Shown here: positions 1-6,426 of the stretch, piece by piece
Layout: every line of letters starts with the position of its first letter
Position numbering within the stretch: the first letter of the stretch is position 1
Origin: Aquirhabdus sp.
GTDB lineage: Bacteria; Pseudomonadota; Gammaproteobacteria; Pseudomonadales; Moraxellaceae
Assembly (NCBI GenBank): GCA_030152425.1
Contig: JASLJP010000280.1
Span: 1-6,980, forward strand
Length of the DNA stretch: 6,980 nt
Reading direction: 5' to 3'
Position numbers and translations under genes: made by a program
Notes under the pieces: generated by a model
What the model was told of the DNA's origin: nothing
Seen by the model: the letters and a program-made list of their open reading frames with translations, nothing else
Databases searched by the model: none

Positions 1-1147
1 TGGCGGCCTTTAGACGCCGACCGGCGCGCTCGATGGCCATCTCGGCCAGCCGCGTACCGACTTCAGGGTTCTTGTTGAGCCATAGCGAGAAGGCATCTTT
101 GGCGATGTTCTGCACGATCGGCGCGGCTTCACGGCTCGACAGACGCTCTTTGGTTTGACCGGAGAATTGCGGCTCTTGAAATTTCAGCGACAGGATAAAG
201 TTGACCCCATCCCAGACGTCATCCGCCGACAGCTTCATATTGCGCGGCAACAGGCTGCGCATCTCGCAGAATTCGCGCAGTGCATCGGTCGTGCCGGTGC
301 GCAGGCCGTTGACATGCGTTCCCCCTTGCGCGGTGGGGATCAGATTGACGTAGCTTTCTTGCACGCTGTCGCCGCCCTCCTCAGACCAGCACAGCACAAA
401 CTCGCAGGCAGCACGCTCGGCCTTGCCATGGGTGTAGAACGGCTCAAACGGCACGGTTTCGCGGCCTTGCAGCTCGTCTTTGAGGTAGTCGACCAGTCCG
501 TTTTCAAACTGCCACGTGGATTTCTCGCCGCTCTCTTCGTCGGTAAACACCACTTTCAGACCCGCGGAGAGTACCGCTTTGGCTTTGAGGTTGTGTTTAA
601 GCGCGCGTACGGAGAATTTGGCTGTATCAAAGTATTTGCCATCCGGCCAAAACCGTACTGTCGTGCCGCTTTGGCGCTTGGGAAATCCTTCGGTTGCGAT
701 CAAGTCGGTCATACGCTCGCCGTGCTCAAAGCGCATCTGATACTGGCTACCGCCGCGCAACACCGTAACATCGACCCGGGTCGACAGCGCATTGACCACC
801 GAAATACCCACACCGTGCAGACCACCGGAGAACTGATAGTTGTCGGTCGAAAACTTGCCGCCAGCATGCAGCTTGGTCATGATGATTTCGACACCGCTTT
901 GACCGTACTCGGGGTGAATGTCCACCGGCATACCGCGACCATTGTCCTGAACCGACAGCGAGCCGTCTTTGTACAAGATCACGTCGACTTGATTGGCATG
1001 GCCTGCCAGCGCCTCATCGACCGCATTGTCGATGACTTCTTGAGCCAAATGATTCGGACGCGTGGTGTCGGTGTACATCCCCGGCCGGCGGCGGACGGGG
1101 TCCAGGCCAGAGAGGACTTCAAGGGATTCGGCGGTATAGAGTGTCAA
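1..1147 (-). CDS. parE: DNA topoisomerase IV subunit B (ParE), N-terminal 382 residues, cut by window edge
   Basis: ParE is the ATPase subunit of topoisomerase IV, which with ParC decatenates daughter chromosomes and relaxes supercoils. The translation shows the GHKL ATPase fold: RRRPGMYTDT at 19-28, the catalytic Glu37 and Mg-binding Asn41 in EVIDNAVDEA, DNGRGMP at 68-74, and the ATP-lid GGLHGVG at 108-114. The transducer domain follows, with QGGTHVNG at 274-281 and the ATP-contacting QTK loop at 331-333 (Lys333). The TDTTRPNHL segment after PGMY is typical of ParE rather than GyrB. The fragment ends before the TOPRIM domain; the family is about 630 residues long, so roughly 60% is present. 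The start is TTG: an in-frame TAA lies two codons upstream, no ATG or GTG lies between, and the resulting N-terminus is only one residue shorter than E. coli ParE as I recall it. It follows yqiA on the same strand after 94 nt and may be cotranscribed with it. The function is secure; the start is very likely. Confidence 0.96.
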   Translation of the reverse strand, partial: MTLYTAESLEVLSGLDPVRRRPGMYTDTTRPNHLAQEVIDNAVDEALAGHANQVDVILYKDGSLSVQDNGRGMPVDIHPEYGQSGVEIIMTKLHAGGKFSTDNYQFSGGLHGVGISVVNALSTRVDVTVLRGGSQYQMRFEHGERMTDLIATEGFPKRQSGTTVRFWPDGKYFDTAKFSVRALKHNLKAKAVLSAGLKVVFTDEESGEKSTWQFENGLVDYLKDELQGRETVPFEPFYTHGKAERAACEFVLCWSEEGGDSVQESYVNLIPTAQGGTHVNGLRTGTTDALREFCEMRSLLPRNMKLSADDVWDGVNFILSLKFQEPQFSGQTKERLSSREAAPIVQNIAKDAFSLWLNKNPEVGTRLAEMAIERAGRRLKAA

Positions 1148-1157
1148 AAAAACTTAA

Positions 1158-1163
1158 TCCTTT
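1158..1163 (-). promoter_or_regulatory. Ribosome binding site of parE (AAAGGA)
   Basis: The minus strand reads AAAGGA, then a 10-nt spacer, then the TTG start at 1147. The spacer is slightly long and ends in a run of T that continues into the start codon (seven T in total). This site supports the TTG start, because the in-frame TAA at 1154-1156 excludes any start further upstream. Confidence 0.6.
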
Positions 1164-1206
1164 AGAAATGCAGCAAGTGCACAAGTAAACATCATCCGAC
1201 ATCAGT

Positions 1207-1220
1207 CCGCCTTAAGGCGG
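1207..1220. repeat. Perfect 14-bp palindrome in the yqiA-parE spacer
   Basis: CCGCC-TTAA-GGCGG is a perfect inverted repeat 22 nt past the yqiA stop codon (on the minus strand) and 59 nt before the parE start. RNA from the minus strand would form a five-pair GC stem with a UUAA loop. No T-run follows in that direction, so it is not a convincing intrinsic terminator. It could be a weak attenuator, an mRNA-processing hairpin, a protein-binding site or chance. Outside this palindrome I see nothing notable in the 94-nt spacer except the parE ribosome binding site. Confidence 0.5.
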
Positions 1221-1241
1221 CTCAGGCTATGCTACACAATC

Positions 1242-1820
1242 TTAGCCAAATAGAAAATCAATCATCAGCGGGATTTTGGTGTCCATATCATGCATGAAGT
1301 GGTCGCCGCCTGATTCGATGACCATCGGCGACTGGCTGCCGGCTTGACTATAGTGCCCTTCTGCCACGCGATAATCGAGCACCTCATCGCCCTGCTTGAG
1401 CAAGACGAGAATCTGGTCGGGGTATAGGGGTACGGGCAAATACAGCGATTTGAGATCATCGAGATCGGATTCGGTCACCGTCCAGCCGCCCGGCGTGGTG
1501 TGACCACTTTGGCCTGCGACAAAGAAGCGCTGAAAGCGCTCAAATGGCACCACCGTGGGATTCACCAGCACCGCCTTGAGGTTAAACTGGGCCACGCAAG
1601 CGGTGGCAAAGTAGCCGCCCAGCGAGCTGCCGACCAGACCGGTATTGGGGTCGTTGGCGATCAGCTTGCCGAGTTTATCCATCACTTGCAACGGCGGAAG
1701 ATTGAGATCCGGGCGGACGACATGAATCTCGGGGCGATGAATCGCACACCAGTCGGTCAGCATCTCGCCTTTGGCCGACTGGGCATCGCTATTAAAGCCG
1801 TGGATATAGATCAACTGCAT
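1242..1820 (-). CDS. yqiA: YqiA-type alpha/beta-hydrolase esterase (UPF0227)
   Basis: This is a 192-residue cytoplasmic serine hydrolase of the YqiA family, about the same size as E. coli YqiA. YqiA has esterase activity; its physiological substrate is not well defined. Visible features are the opening strand and oxyanion-hole region LIYIHGFNS at 3-11, the nucleophile elbow GSSLGGY at 64-70 (Ser66), NPTVVPFE at 87-94, GDEVLDYR at 144-151 (acid candidates Asp145 or Asp149) and GGDHFM at 171-176 (His174). No signal peptide is apparent. The ATG is the only plausible start: an in-frame TAA lies six codons upstream. Its Shine-Dalgarno match is weak (GGA about 10 nt upstream). It lies directly upstream of parE on the same strand, the same pairing as yqiA-parE in E. 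coli, which supports the identification. cpdA, which precedes yqiA in E. coli, is absent here; a divergent hydrolase gene takes its place. Confidence 0.88.
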   Translation of the reverse strand: MQLIYIHGFNSDAQSAKGEMLTDWCAIHRPEIHVVRPDLNLPPLQVMDKLGKLIANDPNTGLVGSSLGGYFATACVAQFNLKAVLVNPTVVPFERFQRFFVAGQSGHTTPGGWTVTESDLDDLKSLYLPVPLYPDQILVLLKQGDEVLDYRVAEGHYSQAGSQSPMVIESGGDHFMHDMDTKIPLMIDFLFG

Positions 1821-2151
1821 AATCAGTGCATCCGTTTAATCTGGGGGGAGATCAGCATGACGCTGCTCGGCAATATAGCACTTGCAGGCGCTGCCGGCAC
1901 ATTGAACGCGCTGGTCACCATTTTTTTAAGATTATCATCTACTATATCATAGAGATAGCTTTTGGCACTTTTGATCAAGCAATAAAGCTAGTTACATTTA
2001 GAAATATGTGGGGTAATATCTGAGAGTAGTCAGAAATCGCTCTTTTTGTACACCACTGCACACTGCACCGCATTCTCCGCCACCAGCGTATTGTTTTCGC
2101 AACAAGTCGAATGTTTATCGTGCCTGAGCACACATCAGTTTTGAGAGTCTT
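1821..2151. other. Divergent intergenic region between yqiA and the solitary hydrolase gene
   Basis: This 331-bp stretch must hold the promoters for yqiA-parE (minus) and the hydrolase (plus). About 1921-2020 is clearly AT-rich. It contains the inverted repeat TAGCTTT/AAAGCTA (1956-1962 and 1984-1990) enclosing the palindrome TTGATCAA (1971-1978). A tandem CACTGCA repeat lies at 2054-2067, and a short hairpin TTGTT-TTCGC-AACAA at 2091-2105. A weak plus-strand promoter candidate is GTTACA (1991-1996), 17 nt, TAATAT (2014-2019), with four of six matches in each box. Minus-strand -10-like hexamers such as TATGAT (1946-1951) lack a well-spaced -35 box. A short minus-strand reading frame (1823-1921) ends two bases before yqiA. 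I see no convincing full gene or RNA gene here. Confidence 0.6.
1956..1990. repeat. 7-bp inverted repeat around a TTGATCAA palindrome, possible operator
   Basis: The arms TAGCTTT (1956-1962) and AAAGCTA (1984-1990) are perfect inverted complements separated by 21 nt. Inside lies the 8-bp palindrome TTGATCAA (1971-1978). The position in the AT-rich core between divergent genes would suit a regulator binding site. This is inferred from symmetry and position only, and I cannot name the regulator. Confidence 0.35.
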
Positions 2152-3462
2152 ATGCCTAGCCTAACCCCTCTGCATGAACCATTTTGCAACCTGCGTAAAA
2201 CGCCGCTCACGCAAGGCGATTTTATTGAAGGGTTGGCGCAACTGGCGACCACAGGCGTAGCGCGTACGACTGATTTTGTGCAAGCGATCTATCGCGAGAC
2301 CATCCTGCGCTCACTCGGCGTGTATGACGGCAGCAACCCCAATGCCTTGCAGCAAAACCTCTCTGATCAAATTTTTCGTTTAATCCGTACCAGTATGAAA
2401 GTCGCGGGGCCTTATACCGCCCATGGACTGCGCCTGATCGGCCGTTTAAGCGCGCAGCAAACAGAAAAACCACTGAATTTTCCCATGCACCTGCTCGCCA
2501 GCGCCTTGAACGGCGTCATGGGCGACCATCTGGTCTATGACTGCAATCCGTTGGCGCTGCCGATGCTGGCCTTTGACCGTCACAATAAAGTCCAAACCGG
2601 CCCATTGGCAGGTCGGGTGGTGATCTTCATTCATGGCCTGTGCATGACCCAGCATAGCTGGTATCCCAGCCGCTATATGAGCATAGGCGAGCAGGTCTAT
2701 CGCCAGCAGGACTGCACGGTGCTGTATATGAGCTATAACACCGGTCGCCGCATCTCGGCCAACGGTCGCTCATTCTCCAAACTGCTCAACGAACTGTATA
2801 CCCGCAACCCCGACATTACCCAGATCGACATCATCGGTCATAGCATGGGTGGTCTGGTATCGCGCAGCGCACTGTTTTACGGCAAACAAGCCGGTCTCAA
2901 CTGGACGCTGCTGGTCGATCATCTCATCTGTCTCGGCTCGCCGCACCAAGGCGCGCTGCTGGAGCGTCTCGGCTTTATGCTGCAAGAAAAAGTCGGCAAG
3001 CTGCCGTTTGCAGGCCTTTTGGCACGTCTGGGTGATATCCGCAGTGCAGGCATCATTGACCTACGCTGGGGCAGCGTGCGTGATGATGACTGGGAGCACC
3101 AGACCTCGGGTCGGCGCGGTGACTTTGAAGACAGCCGCCGCCCTGCTCCACTGCCATCTAACATCAAAGCCTATTTCATTGCCGGCACCATGGAGCATGA
3201 GCATCTACACTCCAAAGCCCGCGAAGCCATCGGTGACTATCTGGTCAGCGTCAAGAGCGCCTTGGGCGAACATGACGACCCGGAACATCAACTCAACGTG
3301 CCCCCAGAGCGCAAAAAAATCCTGTATGGCGTCGATCATATGCAACTGCAATATAGCCAGCGCGTGATCGATGTGGTGCTGAAATGGCTGGCTCCGCCGG
3401 TCAAGATCGCACAGGGCAAGACCCCTGCGGTCGTCGAAGACACCATCTCTATCGCAGGCTAA
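2152..3462 (+). CDS. PGAP1/lipase-like alpha/beta hydrolase, 436 residues
   Basis: This is a probable serine esterase or lipase. The strand-plus-oxyanion segment VVIFIHGLCM lies at 156-165, the nucleophile elbow GHSMGG at 229-234 (Ser231), and LGSPHQGALLERLG at 261-274 is typical of lipase and PGAP1-like folds. GDYLVSVKSALG at 361-372 supplies a likely acid (Asp362), and GVDHMQLQ at 393-400 a likely histidine (His396). The first 150 residues or so precede the hydrolase core and look helical and soluble; I do not recognise a domain there. No signal peptide or membrane helix is evident, so a cytoplasmic location is likely. The start is fixed by an in-frame TGA at 2125-2127 with no other start between; GAGAG at 2143-2147 is a weak, close ribosome binding site. 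The gene stands alone, divergent from yqiA and convergent with atpC. A short inverted repeat (GCAGG/CCTGC) straddles its stop codon. The fold and catalytic serine are well supported; the substrate is unknown. Confidence 0.85.
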   Translation: MPSLTPLHEPFCNLRKTPLTQGDFIEGLAQLATTGVARTTDFVQAIYRETILRSLGVYDGSNPNALQQNLSDQIFRLIRTSMKVAGPYTAHGLRLIGRLSAQQTEKPLNFPMHLLASALNGVMGDHLVYDCNPLALPMLAFDRHNKVQTGPLAGRVVIFIHGLCMTQHSWYPSRYMSIGEQVYRQQDCTVLYMSYNTGRRISANGRSFSKLLNELYTRNPDITQIDIIGHSMGGLVSRSALFYGKQAGLNWTLLVDHLICLGSPHQGALLERLGFMLQEKVGKLPFAGLLARLGDIRSAGIIDLRWGSVRDDDWEHQTSGRRGDFEDSRRPAPLPSNIKAYFIAGTMEHEHLHSKAREAIGDYLVSVKSALGEHDDPEHQLNVPPERKKILYGVDHMQLQYSQRVIDVVLKWLAPPVKIAQGKTPAVVEDTISIAG

Positions 3463-3500
3463 GACCTGCCTGATCCGGTGTCTCACCGCCGTACAGACGT

Positions 3501-3528
3501 AAAAAAAGCAGCCTAGGCTGCTTTTTTT
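3501..3528. terminator. Bidirectional intrinsic terminator between the hydrolase gene and atpC
   Basis: This is a perfect 28-bp palindrome: A7-GCAGCC, central TA, GGCTGC-T7. In either direction RNA forms a GC-rich stem followed by seven U, the layout of a Rho-independent terminator. It begins 38 nt after the hydrolase stop and 20 nt beyond the atpC stop on the minus strand, so it should end both convergent transcripts. A smaller hairpin, CGGTG-TCT-CACCG (3476-3488), lies on the hydrolase side. Confidence 0.93.
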
Positions 3529-3548
3529 ATTGCACTTACAGGCGCGGA

Positions 3549-3974
3549 TTAGTGCGCTTGTGCACGATTGTTGTAACGCTGAATTGCTTGCAACTGGGCA
3601 GCAGTTTCAACCAATACACTCATCGCGGCTGCGGCATCAAAATCGCTCTTTTGATTGGCCAGCAGGTTTTCTGCATGTTGGCGCGCTTCCAAGATCTTCG
3701 CTTCGTCAAGATTGGCCGCATGAATCGCGGTGTCTGCCAAAACGGTGACGACGTGGGGCTGAACTTCCAGCACCCCGCCCGACACGTAGATCTGCTCTTC
3801 GCGGCCATCTGCATACTGTACACGTAGCACGCTGGGCTTGAGCATCGTGACCAGCGGCGTATGCCCTGCCAAGATACCCATTTGACCCGCAACACCGTCG
3901 GCGATCAACATGGCGATTTCGCCACTGTAGATCGAACCGGCGACGCTGACTACATCACAATGCAAGGTTGCCAT
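3549..3974 (-). CDS. atpC: F1 ATP synthase epsilon subunit (AtpC)
   Basis: Epsilon belongs to the central rotor stalk of F1 with gamma. It contacts the c-ring and, in its extended form, can inhibit ATP hydrolysis. The 141-residue product is about the usual length (E. coli about 139). The N-terminal beta-sandwich carries LHCDVVS at 4-10, GILAGHTPLVT at 33-43, YVSGGVLEVQP at 63-73 and VTVLADTA at 76-83. The C-terminal helical hairpin starts at LDEAKILEARQ near 89 and runs to about 139. The ATG at 3974 is preceded by AGGAGA (3982-3987) with a 7-nt spacer, a strong ribosome binding site. It is 15 nt downstream of the atpD stop and is the last gene of the operon, followed by a strong terminator. 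The identification is secure. Confidence 0.97.
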   Translation of the reverse strand: MATLHCDVVSVAGSIYSGEIAMLIADGVAGQMGILAGHTPLVTMLKPSVLRVQYADGREEQIYVSGGVLEVQPHVVTVLADTAIHAANLDEAKILEARQHAENLLANQKSDFDAAAAMSVLVETAAQLQAIQRYNNRAQAH

Positions 3975-3989
3975 GACGCATTCTCCTGC

Positions 3990-5393
3990 TTATTTTGCGG
4001 TGAGCTTTTCAGCTTTAGCAACAGCTTCTTCAATACCACCAACCATATAGAACGCTTGTTCTGGCATATGGTCGTAGTCACCAGCAATAATACCTTTAAA
4101 CCCAGCGATGGTGTCTTTAGAAGAAACCAACTTACCTGGTGAACCGGTAAATACTTCAGCAACGTGGAATGGCTGTGACAGGAAGCGTTGGATTTTACGT
4201 GCACGGTAGACGACCAGTTTGTCTTCTTCCGCCAGTTCGTCCATACCCAGAATCGCGATGATGTCTTTCAGCTCTTTATAACGTTGCAGAATGGTTTGTA
4301 CACCACGTGCCACGCTGTAATGCTCTTCACCAACGACCGCTGGATCCAGCTGACGTGATGTGGAGTCGAGCGGATCAACCGCTGGATAGATACCCAGTGA
4401 CGCGATATCACGGGACAGAACAACCGTCGCATCCAAGTGGGCGAAGGTGGTTGCTGGTGATGGATCGGTCAAGTCGTCGGCTGGTACGTATACCGCTTGG
4501 ATCGAAGTAATCGAACCGGCTTGCGTTGAGGTAATGCGTTCTTGCAGCACACCCATTTCTTCCGCCAAAGTAGGCTGATAACCCACGGCAGACGGCATAC
4601 GACCCAGCAGCGCGGATACTTCAGTACCGGCCAAGGTGTAGCGATAGATGTTGTCAACGAACAACAGAACGTCGCGGCCTTTGCCGTTTTCGTCTTTTTC
4701 GTCACGGAAGTATTCAGCCATGGTCAGACCGGTCAGCGCAACGCGCAGACGGTTACCCGGTGGCTCGTTCATCTGACCATAGACCATGGCCACTTTATCC
4801 AGTACGCCTGAGTCTTTCATTTCATGGTAGAAGTCGTTACCTTCACGGGTACGCTCACCCACACCAGCAAACACGGACAGACCGCTGTGCGCTTTTGCGA
4901 TGTTGTTGATGAGTTCCATCATGTTAACGGTTTTACCGACACCCGCACCACCGAACAGACCAACCTTACCACCCTTGGCGAACGGGCAGAGCAAGTCGAT
5001 AACTTTGATACCGGTTTCAAGGATTTCGGTTGAGCCCGCTTGTTCAGCGTAGCTTGGTGCTGGACGGTGAATCGCCCAATGATCTTTAGTCGTAACAGGA
5101 CCGGCTTCGTCGATTGGACGACCCAGTACGTCCATGATACGACCCAGAGTCGCATCACCCACTGGTACAGTGATTGGACCGTTGGTATTGGTAACCGGCA
5201 GACCGCGTTTCAGACCTTCGGTTGAACCCATCGCAATGGTACGGACAATGCCGTCGCCCAATTGCTGTTGTACTTCGAGCGTCGTTTCGGTGTTATCCAC
5301 CGTCAGAGCATCATAGATCTTTGGAACGTTTGTGCGATCGAACGAAACGTCGATAACCGCGCCAATGATCTGAACGATATGACCGCTACTCAT
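3990..5393 (-). CDS. atpD: F1 ATP synthase beta subunit (AtpD)
   Basis: Beta is the catalytic subunit; three copies alternate with three alpha subunits and form ATP from ADP and phosphate as gamma rotates. The 467-residue protein is complete. The N-terminal beta-barrel begins GHIVQIIGAVIDV at 4-16. The Walker A motif GGAGVGKT lies at 148-155 (Lys154). The catalytic Glu180 and neighbouring Arg181 are in GERTREGNDFYHEM. Walker B is LLFVDN at 243-248 (Asp247). The DELAEED loop at 385-391 corresponds to the DELSEED lever that pushes gamma. Relative to the E. coli sequence as I recall it, there is a six-residue insertion, KDENGK (233-238), between FRDE and GRD. The start has an excellent ribosome binding site, GAGGAGA (5399-5405), 5 nt before ATG. 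It follows atpG after an unusually long 160-nt spacer and precedes atpC by 15 nt. Confidence 0.98.
   Translation of the reverse strand: MSSGHIVQIIGAVIDVSFDRTNVPKIYDALTVDNTETTLEVQQQLGDGIVRTIAMGSTEGLKRGLPVTNTNGPITVPVGDATLGRIMDVLGRPIDEAGPVTTKDHWAIHRPAPSYAEQAGSTEILETGIKVIDLLCPFAKGGKVGLFGGAGVGKTVNMMELINNIAKAHSGLSVFAGVGERTREGNDFYHEMKDSGVLDKVAMVYGQMNEPPGNRLRVALTGLTMAEYFRDEKDENGKGRDVLLFVDNIYRYTLAGTEVSALLGRMPSAVGYQPTLAEEMGVLQERITSTQAGSITSIQAVYVPADDLTDPSPATTFAHLDATVVLSRDIASLGIYPAVDPLDSTSRQLDPAVVGEEHYSVARGVQTILQRYKELKDIIAILGMDELAEEDKLVVYRARKIQRFLSQPFHVAEVFTGSPGKLVSSKDTIAGFKGIIAGDYDHMPEQAFYMVGGIEEAVAKAEKLTAK
4686..4703 (-). repeat. 9-nt imperfect tandem repeat inside atpD at the KDENGK insertion
   Basis: On the minus strand two adjacent 9-mers read GACGAAAAA and GACGAAAAC, differing only in the last base and encoding DEK-DEN (residues 231-236). 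They cover the start of the insertion relative to E. coli AtpD, which suggests that local duplication contributed to it. Confidence 0.55.
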
Positions 5394-5553
5394 GGCTGTC
5401 TCCTCAATTCAAAATAAAATCTAATATCAATGCTGAACTCGGCGCCCTTCACAGGGAAACCGGATACAGCCTCGGTGTATGCTGCTTGCCCGTCGGCCGA
5501 TACAACTGGCAGGCGGGCACTAAATAAAAAACTGTACGATCAATCTTTACGCG
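5394..5553 (-). other. 160-nt atpG-atpD intercistronic spacer
   Basis: This is untranslated mRNA between the gamma stop codon and the beta start. From its 5' side it holds an AT-rich stretch with T6 and T3 runs just after atpG, a hairpin (5487-5519), and a second AT-rich stretch leading to the strong atpD ribosome binding site. E. coli has only a few tens of nt here, as I recall. I see no internal gene and no clear promoter; an internal promoter for atpD-atpC cannot be excluded. Confidence 0.6.
5487..5519. repeat. Imperfect hairpin in the atpG-atpD spacer
   Basis: Twelve-base arms TGCCCGTCGGCC (5487-5498) and GGCAGGCGGGCA (5508-5519) flank a 9-nt loop. In the minus-strand mRNA, ten of twelve positions form Watson-Crick pairs, with one C-A and one U-C mismatch. 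No T-run follows on the minus strand, so termination is unlikely; a processing or stability element, or a dispersed REP-type palindrome, fits better. Confidence 0.6.
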
Positions 5554-6426
5554 TTATACCGCGGCAGCACCACCGACGATTTCGGAAATTTCCCGAGTAA
5601 TCGCGGCTTGACGCAGCTTGTTGTAAACCAGTTGCAAGCTCTTGATCAGATCACCGGCGTTGTCGGTTGCTGCTTTCATCGCAACCATACGCGCGGCTTG
5701 TTCAGAGGCAACGTTTTCAACCACGCCTTGATAGACCACTGATTCGACATAGCGAAGCAATAAACCATTCAAAACTTTTTCTGGATCAGGCTCGTAGATG
5801 TAGTCCCACGGATGATCACGGTGCAAACGCCACTCTTCGATCTGCTCAGTTGGTAGGGGTACCAATTGTTCGATCGTTGGTTTTTGAACCATTGCATTTA
5901 CAAAGTGGTTCGAAACCAGATAGATACGGTCGATATTGCCGGCATCAAACTCGGACATCATCGTATGTACAGCACCGGTCAGTTGCTCCATGGTCGGTTG
6001 ATCACCCAGATGGGTGGTCGCCGACAGCACTTTGCCACCGAAACTTTTGAAAAAAGTCACGGCTTTGGTACCGATCACTGCAAATTGCACGTCGATGGAC
6101 TGTGCTTGTTGCAGTTTGACGTGCTGAACCACACGTTTGAACAGGTTGATGTTGAGACCACCTGCCAAACCACGATCAGACGACACCACGATATAGCCTA
6201 CGCGCTTAATTGGGCGTTCGACCATATAGCGATGCTTAAACTCAGGATGTGCTTGCACCAAATGTGAAATCACACGTCGCATGCTGGTGGCATACGGACG
6301 TCCTGCAACCATGCGTTCTTGAGCGCGACGCATCTTGCTGGCAGCAACCAATTGCATCGCACGCGTGATCTTCTGCGTACTTTTGATGCTGACTACCTTG
6401 GCGCGAATTTCTTTTAGACTTGCCAT
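5554..6426 (-). CDS. atpG: F1 ATP synthase gamma subunit (AtpG)
   Basis: Gamma is the central rotor shaft of F1: its coiled coil turns inside the alpha3beta3 hexamer and links catalysis to the c-ring. The 290-residue product matches the usual length (E. coli 287). The N-terminal helix runs through KEIRAKVVSIKSTQKITRAM (5-24) and VAASKMRRAQ (27-36). The central Rossmann-like domain carries VGYIVVSSDRGLAGGLN (76-92), WDYIYEPDP (207-215) and YVESVVYQGVVENVASEQ (226-243). The C-terminal helix contains ARMVAMKAATDNAG (245-258) and ends EIVGGAAAV. The ATG at 6426 has only a weak ribosome binding match (GGTAAG close upstream). An out-of-frame ATG 11 nt upstream opens a seven-codon frame that stops inside atpG. 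The spacers on both sides hold hairpins. The identification is secure. Confidence 0.98.
   Translation of the reverse strand: MASLKEIRAKVVSIKSTQKITRAMQLVAASKMRRAQERMVAGRPYATSMRRVISHLVQAHPEFKHRYMVERPIKRVGYIVVSSDRGLAGGLNINLFKRVVQHVKLQQAQSIDVQFAVIGTKAVTFFKSFGGKVLSATTHLGDQPTMEQLTGAVHTMMSEFDAGNIDRIYLVSNHFVNAMVQKPTIEQLVPLPTEQIEEWRLHRDHPWDYIYEPDPEKVLNGLLLRYVESVVYQGVVENVASEQAARMVAMKAATDNAGDLIKSLQLVYNKLRQAAITREISEIVGGAAAV

Noticed and set aside
155..1165. Plus-strand 336-codon open frame
   Set aside because: It is antisense to parE, whose minus-strand translation matches the family throughout; the plus frame has no recognisable motif.
1913..1930. T7 run as a plus-strand terminator
   Set aside because: I could find no convincing stem immediately upstream, and no plus-strand gene ends there.
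1500..1952. Plus-strand 150-codon open frame running out of the yqiA region
   Set aside because: Most of it is antisense to yqiA, with no family resemblance and no ribosome binding site that I can see.
2849..3367. Plus-strand 172-codon frame nested in the hydrolase gene
   Set aside because: It is a shifted-frame shadow of the hydrolase coding sequence, which carries the catalytic motifs in its own frame.
5535..5553. T-runs just after atpG as an intrinsic terminator
   Set aside because: No stable stem precedes them on the minus strand, and termination there would remove atpD and atpC from the operon.
5667..6267. Plus-strand frames opposite atpG
   Set aside because: They are antisense shadows of a well-conserved gamma subunit.
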